From Thamnidium elegans (taxonomy: Eukaryota > Mucoromycota > Mucoromycetes > Mucorales > Mucoraceae), in contig JAIXMG010000001.1 of NCBI GenBank assembly GCA_025201345.1, positions 1,736,001 through 1,800,000 on the forward strand: DNA of 64,000 bases, written 5' to 3'. Of this stretch, positions 39,132 through 50,386 are shown piece by piece. Below the pieces are notes generated by a model, which saw only the letters and a program-made list of their open reading frames with translations, had not been told where the DNA came from and made no database searches. Both the position numbers and the translations under genes were made by a program. Within the stretch, counting starts at the first letter, position 1; every line of letters begins with the position of its first letter.

Positions 39132-42037
39132 TTATCTCTGTAGCATATAAACACCACGGTTTTCTCTTGACATCAATTTTCTATCTACGGTCTTTCGGAC
39201 GGAAGGATGAGCCAATTTACAGAAACAGAACATACAGGTTTGCGAGTTCATGTAGTCACTTGTAATGAATGCATGTGTACTACCTCTAAATCTCTCGATT
39301 TTGGAGCCAACCCCAAGACCAGAATCGCCAATGAAAGTTATTGGTTTTGGGCGTCTTTCCGAGCTATTTTCTATAGATTGAAATAATTGTTAATATTGCT
39401 AACAATGAAAAAATTTTGAACGAACCCTTTGAACTGACTACAAATCGTCTTTCATTAGAACATAAAGTATCTTTAGACGATTTATTTCTATTCTCGATAT
39501 GTCGTGTCTGAGCTCTTCTTGAAGGGCTATCGTAAAAATTACGAAGTGCGCCAGCGTTCGATTTATGAAGTTGAAATCTTTGGAACCATTCTTTGATGTT
39601 AGCTGCATCTTTTAACGAATTTTCTCTCATTCGGTTTTCAGCCCGCCTCATACCTTCTCTTCCTTCTGTCTAGCTTTAATCTTGCATCTCTATAACCACA
39701 GCAAAAATCAATGTCATCTGATTTCGTCTTGAATGAAGCAGATAACAAAAGCAAAGATTATTGATTGGAGCGTCTTTTTAAGAGCTCTTTCTGCTCTTCC
39801 GGGTCTAAATTTTGATGATGGAACAGATCTAAATGAAATTTGTATCTATTTATCCCGAATGGTACTGTTTCTGTCATTGTCACTAATCCATTATCTGTAC
39901 CCGAAAAGGTTACATCCTCGTTGATGTCTATATCATCTTCAAGTTCCTTGTTAAATACTACTAATTATCTGTGAATTTTTATAAGGTCCCCTTCTTGCAA
40001 TCTCTATATTTTATATCTCATTAAAAAGTACATCGTTCTTTACATCCAGTACCCAGGTCTTCTCCTTCTCCGTGATTTGTTTGCCGTAATTGGCCTTTTT
40101 AAATGCTTCGACTGCCATGTGTTGAGCAAAAGTCAAACTATGCGACTGGCATACTTGTTGTATAGCAGAAAAATCAAATATAGAACTGTATACAGTATTC
40201 TTATTCTGATTTGCCTTTATTGCTGATACCAAAGGGGAACCATCATAGCTAGTCATTATATAGCGGTTAGGATTTCTATCCAAGATGTGATAGAGCGCAG
40301 TGGCATTTAATGACATTAGGTATTTGTTTGAGAACTTAAGATCTGGAAATAGCTTTCTTTGAAACTTGCTGTAACCAGTGAAAGCGAGAACATCATTGGC
40401 TAAAATACAGAAAGGCAAGACTCTTGAAATCGTATCCCAATCCTATTTCTTTGGTATATATGGCTTGATAAGATTGACGAGATGAAGGACACATTCTAAG
40501 AGCTCCTTGATATGTTCTTCATTGTATTCCGTAATATTGTCGTCAAGAATGAGATTTCTGTATAAAGCTTTCAATATTCTTAATCTTTGTTTAGTAAGGT
40601 CAGTAGCTGCTTCCTCTTTGGATTCTTCATCCTCCTCCTCCTCTATCGCATTTGTCACTGTAGTAACTTCGCTTTGATCATCGTCTACAGACGACCTCTT
40701 GGCATTATGCTTCTATTTGGCAATAAAAGTTAGAATAGGGATTTCTTAAAACGCATTATACAACTAACCGAAGTTTTATAAGACTGTAACATTTGTCGAT
40801 TCATGTAATTGCAGTGATAGATCTTTTTATACCACTTGGTGTTGGCAGGATCCCACTCCTTCCTCTTCAGATAGTTTTTAATTCTCGAAGAGTTACCACG
40901 TTTGATATTATGGAAAGCATTTCGTGCGAAAGGTTTAGTTGTCGTTGACACCGTCTTCGTTGTGGTTGATAGATCAGGTGCTGAAGGTAACGGCGTCCTT
41001 CTCTCTTTTCCTTTTCCCTTGTCTTGTGGCTTCATATATTGCTGTCTTTTGGCTTCTCTACCAGGGGAAAGATAGATACTCGGGTGTACTAGTGATAAAT
41101 GGCTCTCGTAGAATAAAAGATCGAACTCTTTGGTCAGGTCCTCAAAATCAAAGAAGAATGAGGGTAAGGGCAAAGCAGAGTGCGTTACATAACACCACTC
41201 ACTTTCAATATAGTTTCCCGGTAATACTTGTGAAATGTCAAAACCTTGCATTTCACGAAATACAGGAATATTGTTTTCAACAGTAAGAATTCCTTCACAG
41301 AATTTCAGCATCAATAAGTGAAGAGCCATCTGGTATTTCAACAAGTATTCTGTACTTCTCTCCATGATATCAATGAGCTTAGTAGAGATGACTTTCTTGT
41401 AGATTCATCAATATCAGACCTAAGAATTCTATTGATAGATATAGAGCGTGTTCTATAGTCTTTGCCGGCATCTTGCTCTACAACAGACTCAACATTGGGA
41501 CCACCAGTTATGCTGGGCATATCATCGTCTCCGGAGGAAGCAAAAAGGACAGTGTATGGGGCATCAGAAGTCTACTGAGCAGCCTTGACTCTTTCAACAA
41601 CTGCGTTGTTATTGCCTTGAAAAAAAATCCTTCCATGAAACTTTATTCATTTGTTCTTCATTATCATCCGTATTCTTAGTCATTTTAGTTCTATCACGGC
41701 TTGCTAAATCTACTGCATTGGCTAGAATCCCGGAGGGCAATGCTCTAGGATTATCAGCGTTTGATTTCAATTTATCGATTTATTTCTTGAACTTTTCTGC
41801 ATCTCCTTTGTTTTGTTTCCACAAATCCTCCATTGTATCAAGATTATTACTCATAGATTGATTAAAGTAATCTCGTAAGGTAATAGTTTTTAATCTCTTT
41901 GAGCTGGAGCTTACGGTTACATCGCTCATTTGTCTTTTGAGCAACTCTTGAGATCTTCTGCGCGGTAAAATTTGATCTTGTGACTGCCCTGTTTTAAGTA
42001 AGTAGGAATAGAGATTCTCAAAAATACGATCGGATAA
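39132..42037 (-). pseudogene. Broken Fanzor/TnpB-like (RuvC-type) gene
   Basis: Protein-like blocks run from about 42037 down to 39132 in shifting frames. Block 1 (MSDVTVSSSSKRLKTITLRD) meets an in-frame TAA after AEKFKK. A frameshift lies at an A8 run near 41620 and a TAG follows KAAQ. Another shift near 41400 leads to IMERSTEYLLKYQMALHLLM. A plausible intron joins 40770 to 40710. Another TAG follows KPYIPKK, before DWDTISRVLPFCILANDVLA. Later pieces hold GTDNGLV (Asp codon 39893-39895, RuvC-I-like), KPITFIGDSGLGVGSKIERF, and SDYMNSQTCMFCFCKLAHP, a CxxC zinc-finger half (39225-39236). Order and spacing recall Fanzor/TnpB nucleases of transposons. At least three stops and three indels make it inactive. 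The family call is from memory and uncertain; the pseudogene state is clear. Confidence 0.5.
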
Positions 42038-42199
42038 TTAAAAAAAAGTGGCTTTTGAGTAAAACGTCATTTTTTATTTCTCTTTTTTTTCTTCTCTTTT
42101 TTTCACACAGTAAAAAATACCGCGTACAAAAATAAAGCTTGAACACACAAACATACACAAACACATACACAGATACACACCAAAAAAAAATCAGGAAGC

Positions 42200-43187
42200 A
42201 TGTCAGCGCAACAACAACATAAAGACCAGCATCATAATGTTCAACCTCCGCCTCCTCCTCCACAACAACAACAACAACAACAACAGCTACAACAACAACA
42301 TTACCAACAACAACAAATAAACGCTACTGCTCCAGGTGGTCAACCTGTATTTGATTTGGGAAAATTTTGGCAAGAAGAAATGCATAATGCCGATACTTTT
42401 GACTCTGATTTTAAGAACCATCCTTTACCATTAGCTCGTATTAAAAAAGTAATGAAAACTGACCAAGATGTAAAGGTAAAAACGTGTGCTTTATATATAT
42501 ATATACGTATATACTGACAGCTTTTTCTCATTTAGATGATTAGTGCAGAGGTACAGGATAAAAAAAAAAGGGTGTTTTTTTTTGCATAGTGTTTTAATAT
42601 TATTGGCTTATTTTTTTTTATTTTTGTTTAGGCTCCAATTTTATTTGCTAAAGGATGTGAAATATTTATTACTGAATTAACAAAAAGAGCTTGGTAAGAA
42701 AAATAGAGAAGGAAAAAAAAATATTATTTAATCTTTCTTAAAAAAAAAAGGGTTCACGCAGAGGAAAACAAACGTCGTACTTTACAAAGATCAGATATCG
42801 CAACAGCTATTTCTAAAACAGACATGTGTGATTTCTTGATTGATATTGTGCCAAGAGAAGAAGCTACAAAGGCAACGAACCCAGTTTATGATCAAACTAC
42901 ATATGCTACAAATAACGCAGCCGCAGCAGCAGCAGCAGCAGCAGCTTATTATCAACCTCAGTACGCTGCTCCTCCAATTGACCCCAATTACTATTCTCAA
43001 TTAAACCAGGTAATTATCGTTTTTTAACTGATTAAAATCAATATTATTAATGGGTTTAAATTTATAGTTTGCTACGGATCAAGTACAGCAGTATCAAATG
43101 CAATTACAGCAATTCGCTCAGCAACAACAACAACATCCAAATTATGAAGCAACAGAGCAACCTAAACCCAAAGCTGAACAACCATAG
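42200..43187 (+). CDS. HAP5: HAP5/NF-YC, CCAAT-binding complex subunit
   Basis: Five exons (42200-42475, 42536-42550, 42632-42693, 42751-43009, 43068-43187) encode 243 residues. The N-terminus is Gln/Pro-rich. The histone-fold domain follows: [40 protein letters not shown], then [20 protein letters not shown] and [20 protein letters not shown]. It pairs with Hap3/NF-YB and joins Hap2 to bind CCAAT boxes, a major control of respiration and metabolism in fungi. The C-terminal part is Ala- and Gln-rich. The second exon is a 15-nt micro-exon (MISAE) inside the histone fold. Confidence 0.95.
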
Positions 43188-44082
43188 TAAAATATATAGA
43201 ACAATAAATAATAAAAAATAAAAAAATATATACATAAGTTCACACTCGCAGGTACCTTACTATACTAACAACTAAACCTATTGTTATAGTGTATTGACCA
43301 TTTAGTTTTCAAATCCATCACTGGAGCAGGGGTAAAGGAAAGGGGGTCCCTCCATCTCTTTTATCAAACATGAAAAGGGTAAAAATGAAAACCCATTTCT
43401 GGCATTGAATTCGGTACAAATCACAGTTCTTTATCTTTTTTTCCCTTTGTTTCAATGATCAAGGCGGGTTTATACAGTGAGTTTTATCAGAAAATAGCCA
43501 CTTTTGAGACCTGTATTTTATGTACTGCTGCTTATTCTCGGCGTATAAACAAAGACGGATATAATCATATATCTTGCTTGCTTCCTGTTAAATAATGGTT
43601 TATGCTAGTACTTATATACATATGCGGTATATTTTAAGAGGTTGATTAAGCGCTTCATTACTTTTAAAAATAGCTATGCTTAATTAAGAGAATGTGATTG
43701 AATGAGAAATCGATAAAGTTAGTAAAGGCGTGTACTTATTTTTTCCTTTTTTTTTCCACTCTTTATCAAATACGAATGTTTTAAAGTACCAATATTTATG
43801 TTTGATCTTTTGGAATGATTGAATATCCTATCTGCACATACTAGTCGTAGCTTTACCAGTGTGGATGTCTATATAGACGCGCTCGATAACGAAAACACTT
43901 CATTTTGTGCCTTATAAAAAAAAATACACACGCTTTAGAAGCTTTTTTTGTCAAATACGGTGTAACGACAAAGGATACTTTTCCTTTTTTATTAAAAAAT
44001 AGTCCCAATGCTCCCACAAGAAGGGGGAAAAAAAAGAAGGTGTAAATATACTTTTCTATCTTTATTTTCTCATAAAAGAGCA
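43188..44082. other. Intergenic between HAP5 and GRHPR-like gene
   Basis: About 900 bp with no credible gene; moderate AT bias, one notable T run. Open frames are short and unsupported. Confidence 0.6.
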
Positions 44083-45370
44083 ATGGCCCCAAAAGTATTA
44101 GTCACTCGAATCTTGCCTCCTCAAACTCAAGCTCATTTATTAGAGCAAGACTTTGACTTGTTTCAATGGCAACAAGATTGTTGCATTCCTAGAGACGTAT
44201 TACTTGAAAAAATAAAAGGTACCTTTTTTTTTGTTTTATTCTCGTAACAGTGCATTGATTATGTAATTTATATGTAGGCGTCGATGCATTGTTTTGCTTA
44301 TTAACAGAAAAAATTGATAACGAATTATTGGATGCAGCTGGTAAGTAAAATTACACGTAAAAAAAACTATGTATATTTTTCTAAAACGCACGGTTATTAT
44401 ATAAACCGCAGGTCCTCAATTAAGAGTAATTGCTACCATGAGTGTAGGATATGATCATATTGATGTAAATGCCGTCAAATCTAGAAATATTGCGTTAGGA
44501 TATACACCTGACGTACTAACCGATGCTACTGCTGATCTTACCGTCTTATTGGCTTTAGGTGCCTCGCGAAGGATCAAAGAAAGTATTCGTGCCGCTGAAA
44601 ATGGTCAGGTACACCAGTGAATTTTATAACATAAAAATAAGCAGTTTTCTAAAAACATATATATTTTTTTAAGTGGGGAAAATGGGCTCCTACTTGGTTA
44701 TGTGGTTCTCAATTTACAAACAAGACATTGGGTATTGTTGGATTAGGTCGTATTGGTGAAGCTGTAGGTGAACGTTTAAAGGCTTTTAATGTAGGTCGTA
44801 TCATCTACTCGGGTCGTACTGAAAAACCTAGCGCTCAAGCTAAATTAAACGCTGAATTTGTTTCCTTTGGTACCTTGTTGCAAGAATCTGATGTTATTGT
44901 GGTTTGTTGTGCTCTAACTAAAGATACTGAAAATTTGTTTAATTATGAAGCATTTTCTAAAATGAAAAAATCTGTGGTAAAGAACTAATATATATATATA
45001 TATATGAATATATACTTTGATACTTAGAGCCAAAATTTTTTTCTAGGTATTTATCAATTCTGCTCGAGGTGGTATTGTACATCAAGATGACTTGGGTGAG
45101 ACCTGTATCTAATCATTTGATTTTTAAATATTAACATCTCTTTTTTTGTTAGTTCGTGCTTTAGATGAAAACTTGATTGGTGCAGTTGGCTTAGATGTAA
45201 CTACACCTGAACCTTTGCCTCCTACTCACAAGTTGTACACTTTTCCCAATTGCGTGATTCTTCCTCATGTCGGTAGTGCCACCTACGAAACAAGAGAAAA
45301 TATGGCCGGCATGACCCTTCAAAATATTTTAGCCGGATTGGATAATAGATCTTTACCTTATTCTATTTAA
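44083..45370 (+). CDS. D-2-hydroxyacid dehydrogenase (glyoxylate/hydroxypyruvate reductase-like)
   Basis: Six exons (44083-44218, 44278-44340, 44412-44608, 44674-44976, 45047-45095, 45153-45370) encode 321 residues. The NAD(P)-binding motif is LGIVGLGRIG. Catalytic residues are in place: Arg in INSARGGIVHQDDL, Glu in VTTPEPLPPTH, His in VILPHVGSAT. The family reduces glyoxylate or hydroxypyruvate to glycolate or D-glycerate. WGKWAPTWLCG is the segment typical of the animal/fungal GRHPR branch. No targeting peptide is obvious, so a cytosolic location is likely. Exon 5 is only 49 nt. Confidence 0.9.
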
Positions 45371-45722
45371 CTCGGCTACAGCTTTTTTTAAGGATTTAAA
45401 AATAAAATACTAGTACTTCTCTCTTTTTTTTTTTTTTTTTTTTTTTTTTGTTATTTGAACTACCCAGTCTAGAGTCTCTAATGAAAGTGATCGGTCATTT
45501 TGAACCCACACAAAAAAAAATCTTATTTAGGAATTTCTACATGTAATAGTTAACCCAAGGAATTTTTGCAATTTGGCTCCTAATATAATTACTGTTGTAC
45601 CCTTTTTTTTTATGGCAACAGACGAGAATGATTTGTCCGCGAACCAGAAAATATTTTAATATAAAATAGAAGTAACTTTATTTTTCATCTGCTCTTTTTT
45701 TTTTTCTTAATATATATATACA
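45371..45722. other. Intergenic between GRHPR-like and SDR genes
   Basis: About 350 bp with a T29 run near 45421-45449 and no gene. The last 60 bp, rich in T and TA, are the probable promoter and leader of the SDR gene. Confidence 0.6.
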
Positions 45723-46586
45723 ATGACTTGTACTTACGTTATTACCGGTGCCTCCCGTAGATTAGGCTTTGAATTTATAAAACAAGTATCTGCTCAAGGA
45801 CATACTGTCATTTCTTTAGCTCGTAACCCTGATGCGTCCGAAAACCTTCAAAAACTGGTTGATAGCAAGAAGGTTTTTGCGTTCAAATTAGATGTGCTTA
45901 ATAAGGAATCCATCAAGCTACAAAAAAAAAAGTTAATATATACACATGTATATCTAATATACCAGTTCTTTTTATTTTATTTAGAATGCTGCTAAAGAGG
46001 TTAATGAAGCAGCATCTGAAGGCATTGATTGTTTAATTAATAACGCTGGTATCATTGGCGACAGAGAATGCGATATCTTAAATACGTAAGCACGCTCCCC
46101 TCTTACAAAAAAAAAATCGAATCAATCTAACATAGTATCTGTTTATACAATAATAATAGTCCAGGCGAAGAATATCTCGAGGTCTTTAACACTAACGTCG
46201 TTGCAGTTTCTAATATAACACAAGCCTTCTTACCTTTACTTCGTAAACGTGGTCAAGAAAGACCTAAAAAGGTTTTAAACATATCTTCTCTTTTGGGATC
46301 TATCTCTAGTTTTTCACCTTGGAGACCTGATTGTACCGACGCTACTTACTTGGTTTCCAAATGTGCTCTTGATATGCTTACAAAGATATTTTCCAATAAA
46401 CTCGCCTGTGAAAACTTTATTGTATATGCTGCTAATCCCGGTTGGGTTAAAACTGATATGGGTGGTGAGGAAGCTCCAATTGAAGCATGTGATTCTATTT
46501 CGGATATGTTGAAGGTCTTTGACAACGTGTCTGCTGAACAAAGTGGTGCTCTTATTGATTCTGACGGTCAAATCATCTCTTGGTAG
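45723..46586 (+). CDS. Short-chain dehydrogenase/reductase (SDR)
   Basis: Three exons are needed: 45723-45917, 45985-46085 and 46160-46586, giving 240 residues. Classical SDR marks: cofactor loop VITGASRRLGF (TGxxxxxG), NNAGIIG, catalytic Ser in LNISSLLGSISS and YLVSK (YxxxK), then NPGWVKTDMGG. It resembles the C-factor/sniffer type carbonyl reductases; substrate unknown. The first intron is odd: the protein needs the exon to stop after ATCAAG at 45917, but the next bases are CTACAA, not GT. The nearest GT (45932) leaves the wrong phase. Either the donor is mutated or non-canonical, or an A-run indel is present. Confidence 0.85.
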
Positions 46587-46808
46587 TCAATTGTAGGGAT
46601 ATAACTCTTACAAGTATTATCTCTCCTTCGTCCCTTTTGTTTTGTAAATAAATAAAAAATTATTGTAAACCCACTTTCTCGTTTATGCGATCGCTTATTT
46701 GCTGCTTTATACTTTTAAAATAAGTTTAATCAAATAGGTAGATCATATAATTAATCTTTAACTTCTAATATATTACTTTTTTTCTCTATCAGTAACAAGA
46801 AATATATC

Positions 46809-46964
46809 ATGTCCCGAGATACACTCTCAGCATTAGCAATAGAGTTAGTAGGCATAGCACAACTCTTTTTCCAACAAACATTCCCTGCATTTTCCACTAG
46901 TATCAGTCAATACAGCACTGATTTTAATATTTCTACCCCTTCCTGCCTAAACGAAAGAGAATGA
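46809..46964 (+). pseudogene. Orphan C-terminal fragment of the RuvC (Fanzor-like) family
   Basis: A 51-codon frame reads MSRDTLSALAIELVGIAQLF and goes on to QTFPAFSTSIS before TGA at 46962-46964. SRDTLSALAI has the form of the RuvC-III block (an aspartate then a helix with Ala/Ile) that closes TnpB and Fanzor proteins. An acceptor-like tract (TTTTTTTCTCTATCAG) precedes it at 46777-46792, so it may be a last exon. No matching upstream part was found within the window on this strand. It therefore looks like a stranded remnant of the family broken at 39.1-42.0 kb. Confidence 0.4.
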
Positions 46965-47386
46965 TTGGGCAGTAACGGGTCACTACTCGATTTCGTTAAC
47001 TCTCATAGTAGTAAGCTCAACATATTTTATTGCAAAGTAATGGGGAAGTACTAAAACTTTTTTTTTTTTTTTTTACAGACTTAAGATTGGCGTGACTACC
47101 AAAATTCATGGAGTGTTTAACATTTTTGAATGCTTTTGCTGACTTATTGCTGATTAACACCAGGTCACGGTTTTGTAATTAAATTTTAAAAGACAGTCAA
47201 CGGAATTCCATAAATGGTCATTAATAAGCTGCTTGTGTCACTAGAAATTTCGAGAGGAATTTTTTGTAATAAATGACTAAAATAGCAGGCATAACCATTT
47301 TAGTATAAAAACGCGACATAAAATTATTTTTTCTCACTTTCTTTATTTAACTTAAAAACTTATATTAACACAAGAAATAACAAAAG
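46965..47386. other. Intergenic upstream of the pirin gene
   Basis: About 420 bp without a gene. A T18 run lies near 47058-47076. The final 50 bp are A/T-rich leader to the pirin start. Confidence 0.55.
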
Positions 47387-48345
47387 ATGGCTGCTCGTAT
47401 CGCTAGAAGTATTACTAAATCCGTTCTTTCAAGAGAACAAAGCGAAGGTGATGGTGCAAGAGGTAAGATAATATTCATCGTTTTTTTTTAAAAAAAATAA
47501 GGTATTAATCCTGCTTTTCTTTATTTAAAATAGTCTTTCGTAGTATTGGAAGTTATGCACTCCGTAATTTAGATCCATTTTTAATGTTGGATGAATTTGA
47601 TGTACGTGCACCAGCTGGATTTCCCGATCACCCTCATCGTGGTTTCGAAACCGTAACATATATGCTGGAAGGAGAGTTTTTACATGAGGACTTCAAGGGC
47701 CATAAAGGTCGTATTGGTCCTGGTGATTTACAATGGATGTCTGCTGGTCGTGGTATTGTTCACTCTGAAATTCCTGCCAACGATAAACGTAATCATGGAC
47801 TTCAACTTTGGGTAAACTTGGCTAGTAAGGATAAGATGGCTGAACCTAACTATCAAGAACTTCCCAAGGAAGAGGTCGCTCATGTTTCACCTGAACCCGG
47901 TGTAGATATTAAGGTAATTGCTGGTGCATCGTATGGAACTACCAGTCCTGTTGTCACTCGTACACCCACCATGTATATCGACGTAAGATTAGCAAAGGGA
48001 AAGAAGATCGAACAAGAAATTCCTGAAAATTATACTGGTTTTATTTATACATTAGCTGGATCAGCAAAGTTTGGAAGTCAAGAACACGTCTCTGACGCCC
48101 ATCACACACTTGTATTGAGTAACAACTTAGGCACCTATATTCCTGTCGAATCTCTTTCAGATGATGCACATTTCGTTATCATTGCTGGTAAACCTATCAA
48201 TGAACCTATCGTTCAACATGGTCCTTTCGTTATGAACACACAACAAGAAATCTATCAAGCTTTCTCGGATTATCAACACGGTAGAAATGGCTTTGAAGGC
48301 GCTGCTGAATGGACTTCCAGCATTCGTGATAAGTGGAGTTCTTAG
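47387..48345 (+). CDS. Pirin (cupin-fold iron protein)
   Basis: Two exons (47387-47462, 47534-48345) encode 295 residues. The pirin N-terminal cupin is plain: GARVFRSIG, then FDVRAPAGFPDHPHRGFETV, YMLEGEFLHED, MSAGRGIVHSEIP. These carry the His/Glu metal ligands. The C-terminal pirin domain includes GFIYTLAGSAKFG and PINEPIVQHGPFVMNTQQEI. Pirins bind iron and act as quercetinases or redox co-regulators; which applies here cannot be told. The first 12 residues (MAARIARSITKS) are basic and could be a weak mitochondrial signal. The intron includes a T9A8 palindrome. Confidence 0.93.
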
Positions 48346-49986
48346 ATTATCCTCTTGTACATGTATAATAAGAATCATAAATATATATATATCACAAATT
48401 ATATGTCATAAATAAATATCATACATTAATATCATAGCTAAAAGCTCCCTTTTTCATGTATAAATAAATAATTACCTTAAGCTTTTTTTATCTTGCCCTT
48501 TTTTATCAGCTTTTAAAACTTGAGTAGTTCCTTTTTCTCATCTCTTTTTTCTTTATTTTTTTTTACTTTACTTTTTTACTTGGTATTTTATGATTGCGAT
48601 AAAGATATACCGGTTGAGGAGGTAAGCCCACGGGCTGGTCAAACCATCTATCGTTTTTTTTTAGGGATTACCAATAGACCAAATGTATTTGACCCTCACT
48701 GTTTGGATGTTTTTTTCCAGAAAATTTTGCCCCGACAAAATTGGCATTACTAAAAGATGGGATATCTATGATTGATTTTTCATGGCTTAACTTGATGCAT
48801 GAAGCTCTTTGCGTTATTAGTCTAAGTAGTTTGACAGGAAATCCTCGTTTATGAAATGGTAATTATAAACATCTTGATTTAATATATTTGTAGCTAATAA
48901 TATCACTCTTTTTTTCAAACGTTTCTTAATGTACAGAGTTCAAAAAGTCAAAGGCAATAGACTTCTTTCTTTCGATTAAAGACTGGTGCTGGACTTTATG
49001 ATAGTGGTTAACCGAAAAAAGTAGAGACGAAAATGTGTATAACAGAATGAAAAATAATAAAATTACATAATACTTGGAGTGATCAGGTAAAATGTGAAAA
49101 TTGGGTCTTAAAGAAGTGTCGTGTCTCGACTTGTGGTTATAACTCTTTTGTTACTATGAGTTCTAAGATAGAACCAACAGTATAATTAAAAGGTTAAAAG
49201 GTAGTGTTACAAATTGAGTTATTTGTAGTAGTAATAAAAATGAAGAATGAGATAGAAATTAAATAAACAGTAAGGCTGTTATAAAAGTTCAGTAAAAGTA
49301 TAGTGAGCACCAAGTTTTAAGTTGTCCAACTGTAAAAGATATTATAAACCGAAAGGTTTATAATAAAGAAAAGTAAAATAAATAGTAGAAGAGCTATGTA
49401 CTTGAGGAGTATGGAAAATTCAGTGCGTAACAATAGATAAACACTATTCTTTGACGTAAACAACACACAGAAATGGTCATACAAAAAAAAAAAAAAAAAA
49501 AATAGTTAAAATCAAAAAGAGAGGAAGTACGTCTAGTACTGATGTCAGGCCTAGATTCGCGCACATTAAGTCCACGGACAACTAGTGCAGTTGCTAGGGT
49601 CTAGGTATCCTACATGTCGTTGTCTATCCTTCCTCACTATTTGAAATCATTTTCACCTCTTATATAGGCGACCAAAAACAATGACAACTCAAATTGTGGT
49701 TCAAAAAAAATTTTTTTTTCCTTTTTTTTTTTTTATACTTCAATGCAAGTATTTTATTAGAACAGATCGTACGAACCCGATATTTTCGATCTTTTGTGTG
49801 TAAATATATAACGCGTTTCTTTTTCGTTATAAAGACCTTTTGAGTATAAAGCTATTGACGTAATAATTGCAATTTAATTGGTCTTCTTTTTCTTTTTTTG
49901 GATTAGGTCTAAAATTTTACTATGGCAGCTTATAAAAAAAAATCTGTTTCAGGTGTTTACTGATTAAAAAGAAAAATAAAAGGAAG
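48346..49986. other. Non-coding stretch, possibly including an LTR-like segment
   Basis: No gene is supported over about 1.6 kb. From 49540 to 49720 the composition rises in G+C and there is a TATA-like CTTATATAGGCG at 49657-49668. This lies a few hundred bases before a Gag-like zinc knuckle on the same strand, so part of it may be retrotransposon LTR or leader. No matching second copy was found in the window, so the assignment is weak. Confidence 0.35.
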
Positions 49987-50173
49987 GTACTGGCGATACC
50001 GAGTGTAGATTGGTCTCCTATGGACGTTGATGTGAACGCATAATTTAAAAAAGGTCGTCAAGTCTCGCAAGGTCACTTGTAGTGTATGTGATAAAGTTGA
50101 CCATGTCATGAAGGACTGTTGGGTTCTACAAGAAGCGAGGAAGAAGGCTCTCGGTCGTCAAGATAAGAAGGTA
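49987..50173 (+). pseudogene. Retrotransposon Gag remnant with CCHC zinc knuckle
   Basis: One frame reads VLAIPSVDWSPMDVDVNA and stops at 50041-50043. The next frame gives SRKVTCSVCDKVDHVMKDCW, where the cysteines, histidine and spacing are exactly CX2CX4HX4C (50078-50119). That is the zinc knuckle of retroelement Gag proteins, and the acidic PMDVD segment before it fits Gag C-termini. A stop and a frame change separate the two halves. No protease, reverse transcriptase or integrase was found, so only a fragment survives. Confidence 0.55.
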
Positions 50174-50386
50174 AATCCCATTTTTCTCTTAAGATATCTG
50201 TCAGATTTTTAAGTTTAGCATAATTGAACTTTTTCATATAAAGAGTTACATCATTAAAGGGACAAATAGTACGCTGTCAAAATCAAACAAATACAAGTCT
50301 ATTTGAATTACGATTACTACTACTACGACCAAAGGGATATTCGTAGATGTTTGTCATTTAAAAAATAAAAAAGAAACATTTGCATA

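Noticed and set aside
39132..42037. Stop-codon reassignment to explain the in-frame TAA and TAG codons
   Set aside because: All intact genes in the window use TAA, TAG and TGA as stops and never inside conserved domains; the interval also has frameshifts, so it is a pseudogene.
42018..42263. 81-codon minus-strand frame before HAP5
   Set aside because: Low-complexity translation of the A/C-rich HAP5 leader and antisense of its Gln codons.
49540..49720. LTR of the retroelement whose Gag fragment follows
   Set aside because: No second copy, no clear TG...CA ends and no primer-binding site could be fixed, so it is mentioned only as a possibility.
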